Source of the DNA: Methylolobus aquaticus
GTDB lineage: Bacteria; Pseudomonadota; Gammaproteobacteria; Methylococcales; Methylococcaceae
Direction: 5' to 3'
Length of the DNA stretch: 64,000 nt
NCBI GenBank assembly: GCA_004168015.1
Contig: SEYW01000010.1
Span: forward strand, 1 to 64,000
Shown: positions 43,431 through 54,581 of the stretch, piece by piece
How the letters are laid out: every line of letters starts with the position of its first letter
Numbering within the stretch: position 1 is the stretch's first letter
The notes under the pieces: model-generated
What the model was told of the DNA's origin: nothing
The model's database searches: none
What the model saw: only the letters and a program-made list of their open reading frames with translations
Program-made: the position numbers and the translations under genes

Positions 43431-46013
43431 ATGTCCACCTCCTCGTCCCCTGCCGCAATGCCGGCGCATACGCCGATGATGCAGCAGTATCTCGGGCTCA
43501 AGGCCGATTTCCCGAACACCCTGCTGTTCTATCGGATGGGCGACTTCTACGAGCTCTTCTTCGACGATGCCCGCTGTGTCGCCGCGCTGCTGGACATCAC
43601 GCTGACCTCCCGTGGCGAATCCGGAGGTCAACGCGTAGCGATGGCCGGAATCCCGTATCATGCGGCGGAAACCTATCTGGCGCGACTCCTCAAGGCCGGA
43701 AAATCAGTCGCGATCTGCGAGCAAGTGGGCGAATCACTGCGCGGCAAGGGCCCGATGGAGCGCAAAGTCGTGCGGATCCTGACGCCCGGCACCGTTACCG
43801 ACGAGTCGCTGCTGGATGAACGCAGGGACAACCTGCTCGCCGCGATCAACTGCGGCAGCGGCGATCGCATCGGGCTGGCTACCCTCGAGCTGACGGCCGG
43901 CCGCTTCACCGTGCAGGAACTGCTGTCCTCCGAGGCCCTGGCGGCCGAACTGGAACGTCTCCATCCCGCCGAGATACTGGTCGCCGAACATTCGGCGATC
44001 GCGGAGTCGCTCGCGGCCGAACATGCGCTCACACCCCGCGCCCCGTGGCATTTCGAACCCGCCAGTGGCGAGCAATTGCTGCTACGGCAATTCGGCACCC
44101 GCGACCTGTGTGGCTTCGGCTGTGAGGGCCTGCCGGCCGCCGTCGGCGCCGCCGGTGCGCTGCTCCAGTATTTGCAGGAGACACAGCGCTCGGCGCTGAC
44201 CCATCTGCGAGGACTACGCGTGGAGTCCAGCGAGGACATGATCGTGCTCGATGCGGCGACGCGCCGAAATCTGGAACTCGATACGCATCCCTCGGGACGG
44301 GCCGACCTGACCCTGCTCGGCGTACTCGACCATACGGTTACGGCGATGGGTAGCCGGATGCTCCGGCGCTGGCTGCAGCGGCCGCTGCGGGCGCGCGACC
44401 GCCTTGAGGCACGCTACGACGCGATCGATACGCTACTTCGTTCGGAAGCGCTCGACGCCCTGAGAGAACACCTGCGCTCCGTCGCGGATATCGAACGCAT
44501 CGCTGCACGCATCGCACTGCTGTCGGCCCGACCGCGGGATCTCGCGCTGCTGCGTCAAACGCTACAGTCACTGCCCCAGTTGCGTCAGGCTTTGGCACTG
44601 CTGGAACCCAGCCCGCTGCTCGCCGATCTCTACGAGCGCGTCGGCGACCACGCCGAGGTGTGCGGCCTCCTGGAGCGGGCGATCATCGCGGAGCCCCCGG
44701 TTCTGATCCGGGATGGCGGAGTCATGGCACCGGGCTACGACGCGGAACTGGACGGCTTGCGTAACCTGAGCGAGAACGCCGACGGCATGCTGGTCGACTT
44801 GGAAACCCGCGAACGGGAACGGTCGGGCATCGGTTCACTGCGGATCAACTTCAACCGGGTGCACGGGTTCTACATCGAGCTGTCCCGCGCGCAGGCCGAG
44901 CGCGCCCCGGATCACTTCCAGCGGCGCCAGACCTTGAAGAACGCCGAGCGTTTCACGACTCCCGAGCTGCGCGCGTTCGAAACGCAGGTCCTCGGCGCAC
45001 GCGAACGCGCACTGGCCTTTGAACGGGCGCTGTACGAGGCCTTGTTGGGGTCGCTCAGCGAACATGTCGCCGCGTTGCAGCGCTGTGCCGATGCACTGGC
45101 GGAGCTGGACGTCATCGGAACCCTCGCGGAGCGCGCAGTCGCCCTGAATTATCAGCGCCCGACGCTGGTGCCGGGTAGCAGGCTCCACATCGTGGATGGT
45201 CGACACCCAGTCGTCGAGCGAACCCTGCAACTTCCTTTCACCCCCAACGACCTGCATCTGAACGGAGAACGCCGGATGCTGATCATCACGGGTCCGAACA
45301 TGGGGGGCAAATCGACCTACATGCGTCAGGCCGCACTGATCAGCCTGCTGGCCCACATCGGCAGCTTCGTACCCGCAGAAAGAGCCGAGATCGGCACCAT
45401 CGACCGCATCTTCACCCGCATTGGGGCAGCGGACGATCTCGCCACGGGACGCTCGACCTTCATGGTCGAGATGACCGAGACGGCGCAAATCCTGCACAAC
45501 GCGACGGAACACAGCCTCGTCCTGATGGATGAAGTCGGCCGTGGCACGAGCACCTTCGACGGGTTGTCGCTTGCCTGGTCCGTCGCGCTAACCCTGGCGC
45601 GCGAAACGAAGAGCCTCACCCTATTCGCCACGCATTACTTCGAGCTGACGACCCTGCCGGAGCAGAGCGATGCGATCCGCAATGTGCACCTCGACGCGCT
45701 CGAACATGGCGACCGCATCGTCTTCCTACATCAAGTCAAGGAGGGTCCGGCTAGCCAGAGCTATGGATTACAGGTCGCCGCGCTCGCCGGCGTGCCGCGG
45801 CGCGTCATCGACGAAGCGCGGTCGGTGCTTCGCCGCCTGGAGCGCCAGGCCTGTGAGCAGTCCATGACCGACGATGGACCACGACAGATGGATCTGTTCG
45901 TCGATGGCCGCAATGATCGCCTGGCCGAACGCGTGAAGTCACTGGACCCGGACGCGATGACGCCGCGCGAGGCGCTGGAGGTCCTATATCAGATCAAGGA
46001 ATTGACGGACTGA
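43431..46013 (+). CDS. mutS: DNA mismatch repair protein MutS
   Basis: MutS recognises mismatches and recruits MutL. The 860-residue protein has the mismatch-binding FxE motif in [15 protein letters not shown], the connector and lever domains, and the ATPase with Walker [15 protein letters not shown], followed by [12 protein letters not shown] and the THYFEL motif. A C-terminal segment ([15 protein letters not shown]) resembles the tetramerisation end. ATG 43431 is used; an internal ATG at 43458 is also possible because no strong ribosome site distinguishes them. Confidence 0.98.
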   Translation: MSTSSSPAAMPAHTPMMQQYLGLKADFPNTLLFYRMGDFYELFFDDARCVAALLDITLTSRGESGGQRVAMAGIPYHAAETYLARLLKAGKSVAICEQVGESLRGKGPMERKVVRILTPGTVTDESLLDERRDNLLAAINCGSGDRIGLATLELTAGRFTVQELLSSEALAAELERLHPAEILVAEHSAIAESLAAEHALTPRAPWHFEPASGEQLLLRQFGTRDLCGFGCEGLPAAVGAAGALLQYLQETQRSALTHLRGLRVESSEDMIVLDAATRRNLELDTHPSGRADLTLLGVLDHTVTAMGSRMLRRWLQRPLRARDRLEARYDAIDTLLRSEALDALREHLRSVADIERIAARIALLSARPRDLALLRQTLQSLPQLRQALALLEPSPLLADLYERVGDHAEVCGLLERAIIAEPPVLIRDGGVMAPGYDAELDGLRNLSENADGMLVDLETRERERSGIGSLRINFNRVHGFYIELSRAQAERAPDHFQRRQTLKNAERFTTPELRAFETQVLGARERALAFERALYEALLGSLSEHVAALQRCADALAELDVIGTLAERAVALNYQRPTLVPGSRLHIVDGRHPVVERTLQLPFTPNDLHLNGERRMLIITGPNMGGKSTYMRQAALISLLAHIGSFVPAERAEIGTIDRIFTRIGAADDLATGRSTFMVEMTETAQILHNATEHSLVLMDEVGRGTSTFDGLSLAWSVALTLARETKSLTLFATHYFELTTLPEQSDAIRNVHLDALEHGDRIVFLHQVKEGPASQSYGLQVAALAGVPRRVIDEARSVLRRLERQACEQSMTDDGPRQMDLFVDGRNDRLAERVKSLDPDAMTPREALEVLYQIKELTD

Positions 46014-46074
46014 TCGACGGGGCCGTGCCATAAGGCTAAGCGCCGCGGCACGCGGTGACCGGGGCTCCGGATGA

Positions 46075-46800
46075 TCAACCCTTCTTTTCGTCGCCCAACA
46101 ACTGCAGCAACTGGGCCGCGGGTACGTAACCGGGGAGCACACTGCCTTTTTCGGTCACGATCATCGGCGTTCCGGACGCGCCCATCGCGGTCCCCAGCGC
46201 CATGTGTTTGGTCACCGGGTTGTCGCAGTTCTTCTCCGGCAGGGCCTCCCCCTTCTTGGCCTGTGTCAGCGCCTGGGTTCGGTTGTCGGCGCACCAGACG
46301 CTGACGGCCTTGTTGTAGGAATCCGAGCCTTCGCCCGCCCTCGGGTAGAACAGGTAGCGAACTTCGATACCGGCGTCGAGGTACTGTTTGATCTCGGAGT
46401 GGAGCTTGCGGCAGTAGCCGCAGTCGATATCGGTGAACACGTACGCGACATGCTTGGTCTTCTGGGGCTTGAAGACGATCATGTTGGCAGCGCCGACCTT
46501 GTTCAACGCGCCCACTCGAGCCTGCGCCAAGCGCGGCTCGGTTAAGTCCTGACGCGAATTCACGTCCACCAGGGAGCCCTGGATCAGATAGGCGCCGTCT
46601 TCCGACACATAGAACAGCTTGGGACCGTAGAGAACCTCGTAGAGGCCCTTCAACTTGGTGGGCTGTATCGAATCCGGCTCCATTCCGGGCAAGGCCCTCT
46701 GCAGCGCATCGCGGATGGCCTTTTCATCGGCGAGTGCCACGGTCGGGCCGGTGAGAACCACGGCTAAGGCCGCCAGAGCAAGCGAAAGAAACTGTTTCAT
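46075..46800 (-). CDS. dsbC: Thiol:disulfide interchange protein DsbC
   Basis: DsbC is a periplasmic disulfide isomerase. The 241-residue protein has a signal peptide (cleavage near ALA-DE), an N-terminal dimerisation domain and a thioredoxin domain with Cys127-Gly-Tyr-Cys130 and the cis-Pro loop SGTPMIV. A second cysteine pair (WCADNRT and NCDNP) is typical. It is downstream of rseP, converging on mutS. In E. coli dsbC is next to recJ and xerD, so the position is different here. Confidence 0.96.
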   Translation of the reverse strand: MKQFLSLALAALAVVLTGPTVALADEKAIRDALQRALPGMEPDSIQPTKLKGLYEVLYGPKLFYVSEDGAYLIQGSLVDVNSRQDLTEPRLAQARVGALNKVGAANMIVFKPQKTKHVAYVFTDIDCGYCRKLHSEIKQYLDAGIEVRYLFYPRAGEGSDSYNKAVSVWCADNRTQALTQAKKGEALPEKNCDNPVTKHMALGTAMGASGTPMIVTEKGSVLPGYVPAAQLLQLLGDEKKG

Positions 46801-46852
46801 AGAAATTCCGAAAATGGCAGGGTAGGCGGTCCGGCGGCAGCGCCGCCGAAAC

Positions 46853-48208
46853 CTAACTCAGCAGGCGTTCCAGATCCAAATAGAACGCAAGACTCATCAA
46901 TGAAATCAGAATGAACAGTCCGACCTGCTGACACAACATGACGGTCTGCTCGGACAAAGGGCGACCCTTGACCCACTCGATGGCGTACAACGTCAGGTGG
47001 CCACCGTCCAGGATTGGGATCGGCAACAGGTTCAACACGCCCAGACTCACGCTGATCGCTGCGAGGAACTTCAGGAACTGCGCCAGACCCAGCCGTGCCG
47101 ACGCGCCGGCGTATTGGGCGATGCTGAGTGGCCCGCTGAGGTTCTCCAGCGCCGCCTTGCCGATGAGCATACGGCCGATCATCTTCAGCGTCAGGAAGGA
47201 GTAATCCGCGGTTTTCGCCGTGGCCGCGACCAGCGCGGGGATCAAATCCAGGCGATAGGTGACCTGCATCTCCTCTTCGATTTCCGCGGGAATCCGCGCC
47301 GAGGCGCCGATACGCCCGCTGACGATCCCGCCCGCTGTTTCCACGCGAGCCGGCGTGATCTGCAAGGGGATCTCGTCGGAACCGCGGCGAACGATCAGGT
47401 GAATGACGGTTTCGGGACGAGCTCGCACGATTCGGACCCATTCCTGCCACGTTGCGACAGGAACCTCGTCAGCGCTGATCACCCGGTCGCCGGACTGAAG
47501 CCCGGCCGCCTCGGCGCGGCTGCCAGGCTCGATCCGTTCCACTACAGGGTCGAGGTCGGGCTGCCACGGCGTCAAGCCAAGCCGGTCGTAGAGTTGATCC
47601 GGAGATCGCGCGACTTCGGCCGGAACACGCAGACCAAGCTGGCGGGTCTCGCCGGCCGCGGTGCGTACGGTGACATCGACCTGCTCCGCATCCATGACCT
47701 TCTCGACCAACTGCCCCATGGCTTCGCCCCACGTCGGCGTCGGCTTGTCATCGACCGCGAGAATCTCATCGCCGCTGACGAAACCGGATTCAGCTGCCAG
47801 AGTGCCCGGGGTCACCTCGCCCAACACGGGCCTCACGCCAGGCTCACCGACCATGAACACGACCCAGTACAGCGCGATCGCCAGCAGAAAGTTCGCCAAT
47901 GGGCCCGCAATCACAATGGCTGCGCGACTCGCCAGAGGCTGGCGGTTGAAAGCTCGCGGCAAATCCTCAGGTGCTACCGGGCCCTCACGCTCGTCCACCA
48001 TCCGCACGTAACCACCCAGTGGCACCGCCGAAACCACGAATTCAGTCGCCTCAGGCCCGTTCTGGCGCCTCCAGATCGCGCGTCCGAAGCCGATCGAAAA
48101 GCGCAGAACCTTCACACCCAAGCGTCGCGCAACCCAGAAGTGACCAAATTCGTGTACGGCGATCAGAACCGTCAGCGCAGCGACAAAGGACAGAAGGGTG
48201 TGAATCAT
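46853..48208 (-). CDS. rseP: Site-2 protease RseP
   Basis: RseP cleaves RseA and other membrane substrates to release sigma-E. The 451-residue protein has the zinc motif HEFGH (residues 19-23), two PDZ domains in the central periplasmic part, and the second metal-binding motif NLLPIPILDGGHL near the C-terminus. The ATG could also be at 48217 (MPSMIHT). It is downstream of dxr with a short gap. dsbC follows it, whereas the usual neighbour is bamA. Confidence 0.96.
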   Translation of the reverse strand: MIHTLLSFVAALTVLIAVHEFGHFWVARRLGVKVLRFSIGFGRAIWRRQNGPEATEFVVSAVPLGGYVRMVDEREGPVAPEDLPRAFNRQPLASRAAIVIAGPLANFLLAIALYWVVFMVGEPGVRPVLGEVTPGTLAAESGFVSGDEILAVDDKPTPTWGEAMGQLVEKVMDAEQVDVTVRTAAGETRQLGLRVPAEVARSPDQLYDRLGLTPWQPDLDPVVERIEPGSRAEAAGLQSGDRVISADEVPVATWQEWVRIVRARPETVIHLIVRRGSDEIPLQITPARVETAGGIVSGRIGASARIPAEIEEEMQVTYRLDLIPALVAATAKTADYSFLTLKMIGRMLIGKAALENLSGPLSIAQYAGASARLGLAQFLKFLAAISVSLGVLNLLPIPILDGGHLTLYAIEWVKGRPLSEQTVMLCQQVGLFILISLMSLAFYLDLERLLS

Positions 48209-48221
48209 GGAAGGCATGGCA

Positions 48222-49409
48222 TCAAGCGGTCGAGGCTTTCTCCAGATAAAGGCTGGCGGTGTGACGGGTGATCCGATCCGCATCCAACACGTCGTCGAGG
48301 CTACCAACGGCCGAAGCCGGGAGCACGTCCAGGCAATGACGGATCGTCTCGGCAATCGCCGTGAAGCGGATGCGGCCGTCCAGGAAGCTCGCCACCGCCG
48401 TCTCGTTGGCGGCATTCAGGATGGCGGGGGCCGTTCCACCCGCCCTGACCGCCTGATAGGCCAGCGGCAGGCACGGGAAACGCTGCGTATCCAGTTCAAC
48501 GAACTCTAAACGTCCGACCTTGAACAGATCCAAAGGTTCGGCCCCCGATTCCACGCGGTCAGGCCAACCCATCGCGTGAGCGATCGGGATACGCATATCC
48601 GGGTTGCCCATCTGAGCCAGCACAGAACCATCTACATAGTCCACCATCGAGTGAATGACGCTCTGAGGATGGACGACGACCGTAACCTCGTCAGGCGAGA
48701 GATCGAACAACAGGCAGGCTTCGATCACCTCCAGGCCCTTGTTCATCATCGTCGCCGAATCGACCGAGATCTTGCGACCCATTACCCAGTTCGGATGCGC
48801 GACTGCCTGCTCCGGCGTCATGTGCGCCAGAGTCTCCAGCGGCGCCTTCAGAAACGGCCCACCCGACGCGGTCATCATGATCTTCCGGACCTCGCGGGCC
48901 CGGGTGCCGGCGCGATAACTGGCGGGCATGCACTGAAAGATCGCGTTGTGCTCACTGTCGATCGGCAACAACTCGGCGCCCGAAAGTCGGATGGCCGCCA
49001 TGAACAGCGGTCCGGACATCACCAGGGCTTCCTTGTTTGCCAACAGTACACGCTTACCCTTCTGGGCAGCGGCCAGGGTCGGCAGCAAGCCTGCGGCACC
49101 GACGATCGCCGCCATCACGGTATCCACCTCCGGCAGGGATGCGACGTGTTCCAATCCCGATGCGCCCGCCAGGATCTCGACGCCGCGCACGCCCCGGGCT
49201 TCCAACTGTTCGCGCAACGGCTGTCGCTGTTCCGGGTCGACGACCACCGCATAGGCCGGGCGGTGGGCGGCGCATTGCTCGGCCAGGCGCTCGATATTGC
49301 GGTTTGCCGTCAGGGCGACGACACGCAGGTCGTCCGGATGCCGAGCAGCGACATCGAGTGTATTGACGCCGATCGATCCGGTTGAGCCGAGGACGCAAAG
49401 CCGTTTCAC
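48222..49409 (-). CDS. dxr: 1-deoxy-D-xylulose 5-phosphate reductoisomerase
   Basis: Dxr makes 2-C-methyl-D-erythritol 4-phosphate in the MEP isoprenoid pathway. The 395-residue protein begins with the NADPH-binding motif [14 protein letters not shown] and has [21 protein letters not shown] and the loop TASGGPF. It overlaps the cdsA stop by four bases and sits with uppS and cdsA, which use or feed lipid-linked products. Confidence 0.97.
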   Translation of the reverse strand: MKRLCVLGSTGSIGVNTLDVAARHPDDLRVVALTANRNIERLAEQCAAHRPAYAVVVDPEQRQPLREQLEARGVRGVEILAGASGLEHVASLPEVDTVMAAIVGAAGLLPTLAAAQKGKRVLLANKEALVMSGPLFMAAIRLSGAELLPIDSEHNAIFQCMPASYRAGTRAREVRKIMMTASGGPFLKAPLETLAHMTPEQAVAHPNWVMGRKISVDSATMMNKGLEVIEACLLFDLSPDEVTVVVHPQSVIHSMVDYVDGSVLAQMGNPDMRIPIAHAMGWPDRVESGAEPLDLFKVGRLEFVELDTQRFPCLPLAYQAVRAGGTAPAILNAANETAVASFLDGRIRFTAIAETIRHCLDVLPASAVGSLDDVLDADRITRHTASLYLEKASTA

Positions 49410-50221
49410 AGGAAGATCTCCCGCAGATAAGAACCCAGGTAAAAGATCGACACGGCTGCAACCAGACTGTCCACGCGGTCCAGCACCCCGCCATGCCCAG
49501 GAAACAGCGTGCCACTGTCCTTGACCCCGCGCTGGCGTTTCAACAAGCTCTCGAACAGGTCGCCGGCGATCGAAATGATCACCGTCACCAGGGATAGCAC
49601 CACGAAGTCAGAGATTACAATGGGCTTGAAGTCGAAATAGATCCCCACGCCGGCAGCGTACAGCGCTGAAATCAGCAGTGCTCCATAAACCCCTTCGACG
49701 GTCTTGCCGGGGCTGATCTGCGGCACGAGTTTCGTGCGCCCGAACCGCTTCCCCGCGAAATAGGCGGCGGCGTCGGCCAGCCAGATCAATAACACCAGGA
49801 ACAAGACCTGCTTGACCCCGAAATTGACCCGGAGCCATAGCATCAGTATCCAGGCCGTCAGCAGTACGAACCAGCCGATCACCAGCTTCACGGCAGTCGG
49901 GTAGCGCCAGGCCAGCAGGCGGTCTGGAGCCATGCGCAGTGCCATGCCGACGACGAACCACCATGCAGCGACAACCCACGGCAGCCAATCAATCGCGTAA
50001 TTGGCCCAGTATTTGCCGGAGATCTGGCAGGCCACGAGCGCCGCGACGAACGCGAGGCGCGCCGGGATCCGGGCCAGACCCGCCAGACCCGACCATTCCC
50101 AGGCCGCTACGGCAAGGACCACACCCCACAAAAAGGCGAACCACAGGGGCGGCAACTGCAAAATGGCCAGGACGATCAACGGCGCCAACACCGCGGCCGT
50201 GATCAGGCGGATTTTCAACAT
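49406..50221 (-). CDS. cdsA: Phosphatidate cytidylyltransferase
   Basis: CdsA makes CDP-diacylglycerol from phosphatidate and CTP. The 271-residue polytopic membrane protein has about seven helices and the C-terminal signature [20 protein letters not shown]. It is between uppS (23 bases upstream) and dxr (four-base overlap). Confidence 0.96.
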   Translation of the reverse strand: MLKIRLITAAVLAPLIVLAILQLPPLWFAFLWGVVLAVAAWEWSGLAGLARIPARLAFVAALVACQISGKYWANYAIDWLPWVVAAWWFVVGMALRMAPDRLLAWRYPTAVKLVIGWFVLLTAWILMLWLRVNFGVKQVLFLVLLIWLADAAAYFAGKRFGRTKLVPQISPGKTVEGVYGALLISALYAAGVGIYFDFKPIVISDFVVLSLVTVIISIAGDLFESLLKRQRGVKDSGTLFPGHGGVLDRVDSLVAAVSIFYLGSYLREIFL

Positions 50222-50244
50222 GGCAAGGTTTTCCTTATTGCGAG

Positions 50245-51018
50245 CTAACTGATGTCGCCGTGGCCGGATGACAGGGCTTCGACCTGCTCGCCGGTGTAGC
50301 CGAAACGGCGCTGCCGCCGGGCGAAGTCAGCAAAGGCCTGATCGAGCAACTGCTCGTCGAAGTCCGGCCACAGGGTGGCAGTGAAGAACAATTCTGTATA
50401 GGCGAGTTGCCACAGCATGAAATTGCTGATGCGCTGGTCGCCCCCGGTACGGATGAAAAGGTCCGGTTCGGGGAGATCCGCCAGCGAAACGTGACAGGAG
50501 AGCAAGTTCTCGGTCAGATCCTCCGCGCGCAGGGAACCTGCCGCTATCTGTGCCGCCAAGGTACGCATCGCGTTCAGGATGTCCCAACGTCCGCCGTAAT
50601 TGGCGGCAACGATCAGGCTCATGCCGGAATTACCCGCCGTTAGCGCCTCGGACGCAGCAATCTTTTCCTGCAACTGTGGCGAAAAGGCGCTGCGGTCGCC
50701 GATGATCCGCAACCGCACGCGGTTCTCGTGCAGCTTCTCGGTTTCGCGTCCCAACGTGGACAGAAACAGGTCCATCAAGACCGAGACCTCTTCCTGCGGG
50801 CGGCGCCAGTTTTCGCTGCTGAACGCGAACAGCGTCAGCGCCTCTACCCCCTTCTCGACGCAATGCTCCACCACCTTCCGCACGGCGGTCACGCCAGCGC
50901 GATGGCCGGCGGTACGCGGCAGATACCGTTGTTGCGCCCAGCGCCCGTTGCCATCCATGATGATGGCCACGTGCCGTGGCATTCGGTGATCTGGAAACGC
51001 TCTTGGTTCGGCTTCCAT
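50245..51018 (-). CDS. uppS: Undecaprenyl diphosphate synthase (cis-prenyltransferase)
   Basis: UppS builds the C55 lipid carrier for peptidoglycan and other glycans. The 257-residue protein has the catalytic motif [11 protein letters not shown] (Asp22), the [11 protein letters not shown] block, and [22 protein letters not shown] 51018 is chosen, giving a ten-residue lead into HVAIIMDG; a frame continues further upstream. Confidence 0.97.
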   Translation of the reverse strand: MEAEPRAFPDHRMPRHVAIIMDGNGRWAQQRYLPRTAGHRAGVTAVRKVVEHCVEKGVEALTLFAFSSENWRRPQEEVSVLMDLFLSTLGRETEKLHENRVRLRIIGDRSAFSPQLQEKIAASEALTAGNSGMSLIVAANYGGRWDILNAMRTLAAQIAAGSLRAEDLTENLLSCHVSLADLPEPDLFIRTGGDQRISNFMLWQLAYTELFFTATLWPDFDEQLLDQAFADFARRQRRFGYTGEQVEALSSGHGDIS

Positions 51019-51163
51019 CAGGGCGGCTGTTGTAGAAACTACCAAAACTTCACTCTCAACCCGGGCAATCATGAACTCGGGCGGGTGCCGAGAAATCGGT
51101 GGCTGTGCCCCGGCACCTACGACAGGGCTCGTGCGGGCCGACGGATGCGGACTTGCGCCCGCG

Positions 51164-51721
51164 TCAGATTGCCATCAAGTCGGCTTCTTTCTCGTCCAAC
51201 AAGACGTCGATTTCCTTGATCGACTGATCGGTGAGTTTCTGAATCTGCTCCTCGACGCGGCGTTCCTGATCTTCCGATATCTGCTTTTCCTTGAGCGCGG
51301 CCTTGACTTCGGCGTTCGCATCGCGGCGGATGTTTCTGATCGCCACCTTGCCGCCCTCGCCTTCGTGGCGAACGACCTTGATCAGTTCCTTGCGGCGCTG
51401 TTCAGTCAGCGGCGGCATCGGCACCCGAATGACGAGACCCGTCGTTGCCGGATTCAGACCCAGATCAGAAGCGCGAATGGCTTTGTCGACCGCCTGGACC
51501 ATGGTCTTCTCCCAGGGGGTCACGGTCAGTGTGCGCGAATCCTCGATCGCCACATTGGCGACCTGACTGATCGGAACCTCGCTACCGTAGTAATCGACCT
51601 TCACATGTTCCAGCAAGCTGGGATGGGCCCGACCGGTACGAATCTTTGCGAGCTCGTGCTTCAGGGACTCGATACTCTTCTGCATCCGCTCCCGCGTGCG
51701 TTTCGCGATATCCTCGACCAT
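51164..51721 (-). CDS. frr: Ribosome recycling factor
   Basis: RRF splits post-termination ribosomes with EF-G. The 185-residue protein has the coiled-coil arms and family blocks [34 protein letters not shown], and [15 protein letters not shown]. It starts five bases after the pyrH stop. Confidence 0.98.
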   Translation of the reverse strand: MVEDIAKRTRERMQKSIESLKHELAKIRTGRAHPSLLEHVKVDYYGSEVPISQVANVAIEDSRTLTVTPWEKTMVQAVDKAIRASDLGLNPATTGLVIRVPMPPLTEQRRKELIKVVRHEGEGGKVAIRNIRRDANAEVKAALKEKQISEDQERRVEEQIQKLTDQSIKEIDVLLDEKEADLMAI

Positions 51722-51726
51722 ATACC

Positions 51727-52461
51727 TTAAGCCTCCGGCTTCCCGTTTTGGAGCAGCGTACCGATGTCCTCTCCCTGAACCAGCCGCATGATCGCTCCGG
51801 CTTCAAAAATGTTCATCACGCGCAACTGCATCGCATGGTCACGGCACAACACCAGGGCCGTCGCGTCCATGACGTCCAGCCGCTGATCGAGCGCTTCGTC
51901 GAAGGTCATGCGTGCATAAAACTTCGCTTCGGGGTCCTTCTTCGGGTCCGCGGAATAGACTCCGTCAACCTTGGTCGCCTTGATTAGAAGGTCGGCATCG
52001 ACTTCGATCGCCCGCAAACTTGCTGCCGAGTCGGTAGTGAAGAAAGGGTTCCCGGTGCCCGCCGCGAAGATCACGGCGCGGCCCTTCTCCAGATGGCGCA
52101 CGGCTCGGCGCCGAATGTAGTCCTCACAGACCTGATTGATCTTCAGGGCCGACATCACGCGCGTCGGGCGACCCACCTGCTCGAGGGCATCCTGCATCGC
52201 CAACGCGTTGATTACCGTCGCCAGCATGCCCATGTGGTCGCTGGTCACACGATCCAGACCTTCCGCGGCCTTCGTCGCGCCGCGAACGATGTTGCCACCG
52301 CCTATGACCAAGCCAACCTGGACCCCGATCTTGCAGATCTCATCGATCTCGACCGCCAGACGCTGGAGCACGCTGGCGTCAATGCCCGAGGACTGGCTGC
52401 CCATCAGGGCCTCGCCGCTGAGTTTAAGCAAAATCCGTCGGTATACCGGGGGGTTGCTCAT
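51727..52461 (-). CDS. pyrH: Uridylate kinase
   Basis: PyrH converts UMP to UDP. The 244-residue protein shows the amino-acid-kinase fold motifs [36 protein letters not shown] and [19 protein letters not shown] 52461 ([11 protein letters not shown]) is chosen as the family start. It lies about 90 bases downstream of tsf. Confidence 0.98.
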   Translation of the reverse strand: MSNPPVYRRILLKLSGEALMGSQSSGIDASVLQRLAVEIDEICKIGVQVGLVIGGGNIVRGATKAAEGLDRVTSDHMGMLATVINALAMQDALEQVGRPTRVMSALKINQVCEDYIRRRAVRHLEKGRAVIFAAGTGNPFFTTDSAASLRAIEVDADLLIKATKVDGVYSADPKKDPEAKFYARMTFDEALDQRLDVMDATALVLCRDHAMQLRVMNIFEAGAIMRLVQGEDIGTLLQNGKPEA

Positions 52462-52554
52462 CAATGCCTCACAGTGTTCGCGGCCATGTGACCCGTCGAC
52501 CGGCTCGAAAACGCCGGCGACATCCAATAATCATCCGGACTGCGCGCCCTCAGC

Positions 52555-53436
52555 TCAGCTGCCGCGCACCTGTGCCATCACCTCTTCGGCGAAGTTCGAT
52601 TCGACCTTTTCGATGCCCTCGCCCACTTCGAAGCGAACGAAGCGCATGACCTCGCTGCCCTTTGCCTTGAGCAATTGAGCGACGGTCTGCTCGGGATCCT
52701 TGACGAAGGGCTGCCCGAGCAGCGTGACTTCTCCGAGGAATTTCTTGATCCGGCCGTCGACCATTTTTTCCACGATGTTGGCCGGCTTACCGCTGGCTTC
52801 GGCCTGTGCGGCGAAAATCTCGCGCTCCTTGGCGATCACGTCGGCCGGAACGCCGGTCTCGTCAACGCATACCGGCTTGCTGGCGGCGACGTGCATCGCC
52901 ACGTCCTTGCCGACGGTGGCATCGCCGGTGAACTCCACCAGGACACCGATGCGGCTGCCATGGCGGTAGGCAGCAACGAGACCGTTGGCGGAGTCGAAGC
53001 GCGCAAAACGACGCACCGAGATGTTCTCGCCGATCTTAGCGATCAACTCGCGACGCACCTGCTCGACCGTTGCTTGACCGCCGGCCAAGGTCTGTTCGGA
53101 CAGGGCCTCCGGCGAGGCTGCATCGGAGGCCAGCACGGTCCGGGCCACGGCGTCGCAGAAGGCGAGGAAGTCCTCACCCTTGCCCACGAAATCGGTTTCA
53201 CAGTTCACTTCGACGATGGCCGCGCGATGGGCGTCGTCGGATACCTGAATCGAGATCGTACCTTCAGCTGCGGTGCGCCCGGATTTCTTATCCGCCTTGG
53301 CCAGACCGGCCTTGCGCATCAACTCCACCGCCGCTTCCAAATCACCCTGCGTCTCGGCCAGGGCTTTCTTGCATTCCATCATTCCGGAACCGGTTCGTTC
53401 ACGCAGTTCCTTCACCATGGTCGCGGTAATCGTCAT
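52555..53436 (-). CDS. tsf: Elongation factor Ts
   Basis: EF-Ts is the nucleotide exchange factor for EF-Tu. The 293-residue protein has the N-terminal UBA-like domain (VKELRERTGSGMMECKKALA) and the motif VNCETDFVGKGEDF, which contacts EF-Tu. ATG 53436 is the real start; a TTG just upstream makes the open frame look one codon longer. A hairpin terminator between rpsB and tsf precedes it. Confidence 0.98.
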   Translation of the reverse strand: MTITATMVKELRERTGSGMMECKKALAETQGDLEAAVELMRKAGLAKADKKSGRTAAEGTISIQVSDDAHRAAIVEVNCETDFVGKGEDFLAFCDAVARTVLASDAASPEALSEQTLAGGQATVEQVRRELIAKIGENISVRRFARFDSANGLVAAYRHGSRIGVLVEFTGDATVGKDVAMHVAASKPVCVDETGVPADVIAKEREIFAAQAEASGKPANIVEKMVDGRIKKFLGEVTLLGQPFVKDPEQTVAQLLKAKGSEVMRFVRFEVGEGIEKVESNFAEEVMAQVRGS

Positions 53437-53482
53437 CAATCAAAACCTCTTGTTAAAAGCTGGACACGCAGGCCCGCGTATC

Positions 53483-53506
53483 AAAAAAAAGCCCCCGTCT
53501 GGAGGC
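53483..53506 (-). terminator. Intercistronic hairpin terminator between rpsB and tsf
   Basis: On the minus strand GCCTCC-AGAC-GGGGGC forms a six-pair stem with one T-G pair, followed directly by eight Ts (53483-53490). It is the classical intrinsic terminator shape, and an rpsB-tsf attenuator is known in E. coli, so it likely makes tsf expression partial. Confidence 0.75.
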
Positions 53507-53564
53507 CTGTGGCAGGAGCGCCGCCGACTCGGAGAATCGCTAACGGCGCTCGCGGGCTGGTCTA

Positions 53565-54353
53565 TCAGAGCATTTCACTGCCGGCGTAGTCGGCTTCGGC
53601 CACGACCGGGTCGGCGCCCGTCGAGTCCATCTCGATGAACTCGTCTTCAGCGCCGGCGGCCATATCCAGTCCGCTTGCCTTGCCTTGCAGGATCGCCGTC
53701 GCAGCACTCTGCGCGTAGAGCAGCACGGCGCGAATGGAATCATCGTTACCCGGAATCACGTAATCGATACCGACCGGGCTGTTATTGGTGTCGACGATGC
53801 CAACGACCGGGATGCCGAGTTTCTTGGCCTCCGAAACGGCATTCTTCTCGTAGCCGACGTCCATGATGAACATCACGTCGGGGAGGCGATCCATGTCGCG
53901 GATCCCGCCGAGGTTGCTCTCGAGCTTCTCGAACTCGCGCATCATGCCGAGCCCTTCCTTCTTGTTGAAGCGCGACAGGCGGCCATCGTCGCGGATGGCG
54001 GAGAGCTCCTTCATTCGGGCGATCGACTGCTTGATCGTCTTGAAGTTCGTCAGCATACCGCCCAGCCAGCGCGAGTTGACGTAGGGCATGCCGCAGCGGC
54101 GGGCCTCGTCTTCGATCACCTTCCGGGTCGTGCGCTTCGTGCCGACAAATAGAATCTTCCCGCGATTGGCGGAGACCTGTTCCAGATACCGCATCGCCTC
54201 GTTGAAGAGGGGCAGCGTCTGTTCCAGGTTGATGATATGGATGTTGCTGCGCGCTCCAAAAATGAAGGGCGCCATCCGCGGATTCCAGTAACGCGTCTGA
54301 TGGCCGAAATGCACACCGGCTTCCAACATCTGACGCATCGTCACATTCGACAT
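53565..54353 (-). CDS. rpsB: 30S ribosomal protein S2
   Basis: A 262-residue protein with the S2 hallmarks [37 protein letters not shown] and [24 protein letters not shown]. The C-terminal tail is acidic and slightly longer than in E. coli (241 residues). It has its own promoter and a structured leader about 150 bases long. Confidence 0.98.
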   Translation of the reverse strand: MSNVTMRQMLEAGVHFGHQTRYWNPRMAPFIFGARSNIHIINLEQTLPLFNEAMRYLEQVSANRGKILFVGTKRTTRKVIEDEARRCGMPYVNSRWLGGMLTNFKTIKQSIARMKELSAIRDDGRLSRFNKKEGLGMMREFEKLESNLGGIRDMDRLPDVMFIMDVGYEKNAVSEAKKLGIPVVGIVDTNNSPVGIDYVIPGNDDSIRAVLLYAQSAATAILQGKASGLDMAAGAEDEFIEMDSTGADPVVAEADYAGSEML

Positions 54354-54507
54354 CTATTTCTCCAAAGATAAAGGGCCAGCGGATCGTGCGCCTCTCGGCG
54401 GACGATCAGCCGGCGTTCGGGTTACGCCTCCACGATCCCCAAGCGGCCACCGGAGCGTGCTCCGGCACCCAGCCACCCGTGACGGACCGTGTGTGTTGCT
54501 TATTAAA
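54354..54507 (-). promoter_or_regulatory. Structured rpsB 5' leader
   Basis: The transcribed leader has a strong local hairpin (CCGGAGC 54450-54456 with GCTCCGG 54459-54465) and a longer-range pair (GGATCGTG 54381-54388 with CACGATCC 54431-54438). rpsB leaders in gammaproteobacteria are known sites of S2 autoregulation, so these may form the S2-binding element. The exact match to a family model was not tested. Confidence 0.45.
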
Positions 54508-54514
54508 GTCGCGC

Positions 54515-54543
54515 TTTATACCATACCTGCAGGGACCCGACAA
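54515..54543 (-). promoter_or_regulatory. sigma-70 promoter of rpsB-tsf
   Basis: TTGTCG (54538-54543) and TATAAA (54515-54520) are separated by exactly 17 bases on the minus strand, one of the best promoter matches in the window. The predicted start is near 54508. Confidence 0.7.
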
Positions 54544-54581
54544 CGCTGCGCCCCTGCCCTTCCCCTGATCCATTTCCCAGC

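Noticed and set aside
46017-46070. Possible bidirectional terminator between mutS and dsbC
   Set aside because: An imperfect GTGCC/GGCAC stem exists but it has no U-tract and the pairing is weak.
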